Positions 63,190 to 64,000 of a stretch of 64,000 nucleotides of DNA are shown here, in pieces (the first letter of the stretch is position 1; each line of letters opens with the position of its first letter). This DNA comes from Herbiconiux daphne (GTDB taxonomy: Bacteria; Actinomycetota; Actinomycetes; Actinomycetales; Microbacteriaceae), in the NCBI RefSeq assembly GCF_024979295.1, contig NZ_JANLCJ010000001.1:806001-870000 (forward strand), written 5' to 3'. A program made the position numbers and the translations under genes. Under the pieces are notes generated by a model, which was given only the letters and a program-made list of their open reading frames with translations, did no database searches and had not been told where the DNA came from.

Positions 63190-63831
63190 ATGCGCACAGT
63201 CTTCGGGGTCATCCGCATCGTCGCGGCGGGCATCATCATCGCCGCGATCGTGGGGCAGCTCATCTACAGCCTCGAGGTCACCCCGGCCGAGGGCGTCGCG
63301 CATTTCCTGGTGAACTTCTTCAGCTACTTCACCATCCTGTCGAACGCGCTCGCCGCGGTGGCGCTGCTGATCGGCGCCTATTACGGCTTCACGCGGCGGC
63401 GGGATCCGGCCTGGTTCAACCTGTCGCTCGCGGCCGTGGTGACCTACATGGCCACGACGGGCGTGGTCTACAACCTGCTGCTGCGCGGCATCACGCTCGA
63501 GCAGGGCCGCACGCTCGCGTGGTCGAACGAGGTGCTGCACCTGATCGCACCGATCTACATCGTTCTGGTGTGGATCCTCGCGCCGGGCAAGTCGCCGCTG
63601 CGCTGGCAGTCGATCTGGGTCATCATCGCGTTCCCGCTGGTGTGGTCGGTGTACACCATGATCAGGGGGCCGATCGTGGGGTGGTATCCCTACCCGTTCC
63701 TCAACCCCGCGCAACCCGGGGGCTACGGCGCGGTCGCCGTCTACGTGGTCGCGATCGCGGGCTTCATCGGGCTGATGGCCTGCGCGGTGATCGGGTTGAG
63801 CCGCACACGCGTCCTGCGCGGCGCTCGGTAG
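63190..63831 (+). CDS. Pr6Pr family membrane protein
   Basis: A 213-residue membrane protein with six hydrophobic segments (for instance IVAAGIIIAAIVGQLIYSL, FFSYFTILSNALAAVALLIG, LIAPIYIVLVWILAPG, YVVAIAGFIGLMACAVIGL). NFFSYFTILSN and RGPIVGWYPYPFLNP are typical of Pr6Pr/FAR-17a/AIG1-like proteins; function unknown. The ATG at 63190 is preferred to the GTG at 63184, which abuts the -10 box. Its TAG stop again starts the next gene's -10 box. Confidence 0.8.
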   Translation: MRTVFGVIRIVAAGIIIAAIVGQLIYSLEVTPAEGVAHFLVNFFSYFTILSNALAAVALLIGAYYGFTRRRDPAWFNLSLAAVVTYMATTGVVYNLLLRGITLEQGRTLAWSNEVLHLIAPIYIVLVWILAPGKSPLRWQSIWVIIAFPLVWSVYTMIRGPIVGWYPYPFLNPAQPGGYGAVAVYVVAIAGFIGLMACAVIGLSRTRVLRGAR

Positions 63832-63834
63832 CGT
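63829..63834 (+). promoter_or_regulatory. -10 box TAGCGT overlapping the Pr6Pr stop codon
   Basis: TAG (63829-63831) ends the Pr6Pr gene and begins TAGCGT, 7 nt before the ATG at 63842. Confidence 0.5.
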
Positions 63835-63841
63835 CGGCGTC

Positions 63842-64000
63842 ATGGTCGACTACCGAGACCCGGGCGCCGTCGAGTTCGACGCCGTGATCGTGCGTAACAC
63901 GGATGTCGCCAACGCGAGTGCGTGGGTGATCTTCCCGTTCAGCGTGCCCGAGCTCTTCGGGGTGAAGGGCCGCGTTCCCGTCGCCGCCACCATCGATGGC
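63842..64000 (+). CDS. DUF1905 protein, N-terminal fragment
   Basis: The first 53 residues of a gene cut by the window end. EFDAVIVRNTDVANASAWVI, then FPFSVPELFGVKGRVPVAAT, matches the start of DUF1905, a small beta-barrel domain of unknown function often fused to a YdeI-like domain. The start is supported by the -10 box at 63829-63834. Confidence 0.75.
   Translation, partial: MVDYRDPGAVEFDAVIVRNTDVANASAWVIFPFSVPELFGVKGRVPVAATIDG

Overview
The window is a gene-dense, GC-rich stretch of actinobacterial chromosome. Codon use is strongly GC-biased, starts are often GTG or TTG, and many genes lack a Shine-Dalgarno sequence but carry a TAnnnT -10 hexamer 6-8 nt before the start codon. Gene content (ECF42 sigma factor with a DGPF/YciI partner, SARP-type regulator, hut operon with hutF, pmt-rsmI-metG-tatD-ksgA-ispE neighbourhood) and the very frequent hexamer GGATGC/GCATCC fit the Microbacteriaceae. 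That family assignment is an inference, not a search result. I see no tRNA, rRNA, prophage, IS transposase or CRISPR array.

Layout. 0-11.2 kb: a carboxylesterase fragment, a methyltransferase, a DUF559 protein between two palindromic elements, an FAD monooxygenase, small hypotheticals, fadD, an LtrA-like membrane protein, a CPA1 antiporter and a gamma-carbonic anhydrase. 11.2-11.95 kb: non-coding repeat island A. 11.95-20.4 kb: an IclR-type regulator divergent from a histidine utilisation operon, hutH-hutU-M20 amidohydrolase-hutF-hutI; the amidohydrolase probably stands in for the missing N-formylglutamate deformylase. 20.5-25 kb: an ATP-grasp ligase, two flavin-dependent oxidoreductase-type enzymes and a GH3 lipoprotein. 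25-34 kb: a DUF4349 lipoprotein, two aldo/keto reductases (one interrupted by an in-frame amber codon), an MFS transporter and hrpA, whose reading frame contains a palindromic repeat. 34-39.6 kb: a hydrolase, a membrane protein with a winged-helix regulator, DUF1684, a DUF255 thioredoxin-like protein and a rhodanese. 39.8-46 kb: a DrrAB-type ABC exporter, a giant SARP/NB-ARC/TPR regulator, and a guanidinium exporter behind a guanidine-III riboswitch. 45.98-46.74 kb: repeat island B, built like island A but inverted. 46.7-60.7 kb: the conserved actinobacterial block yeiH-like/pmt, rsmI, metG, tatD, ksgA, ispE, with accessory genes inserted before metG and between ksgA and ispE. 60.8-64 kb: apt, the YciI-ECF42 pair, a Pr6Pr membrane protein and a truncated DUF1905 gene.

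The least conventional material is non-coding. Several families of palindromic elements about 57-82 bp long are scattered between genes and once inside one. One family consists of six units of exactly 57 bp with 10-bp terminal inverted repeats, always in islands that also carry a 147-bp module. Promoters are unusually compact: four TAG stop codons also form the first three bases of the -10 box of the next gene. Counts and alignments here were made by eye.
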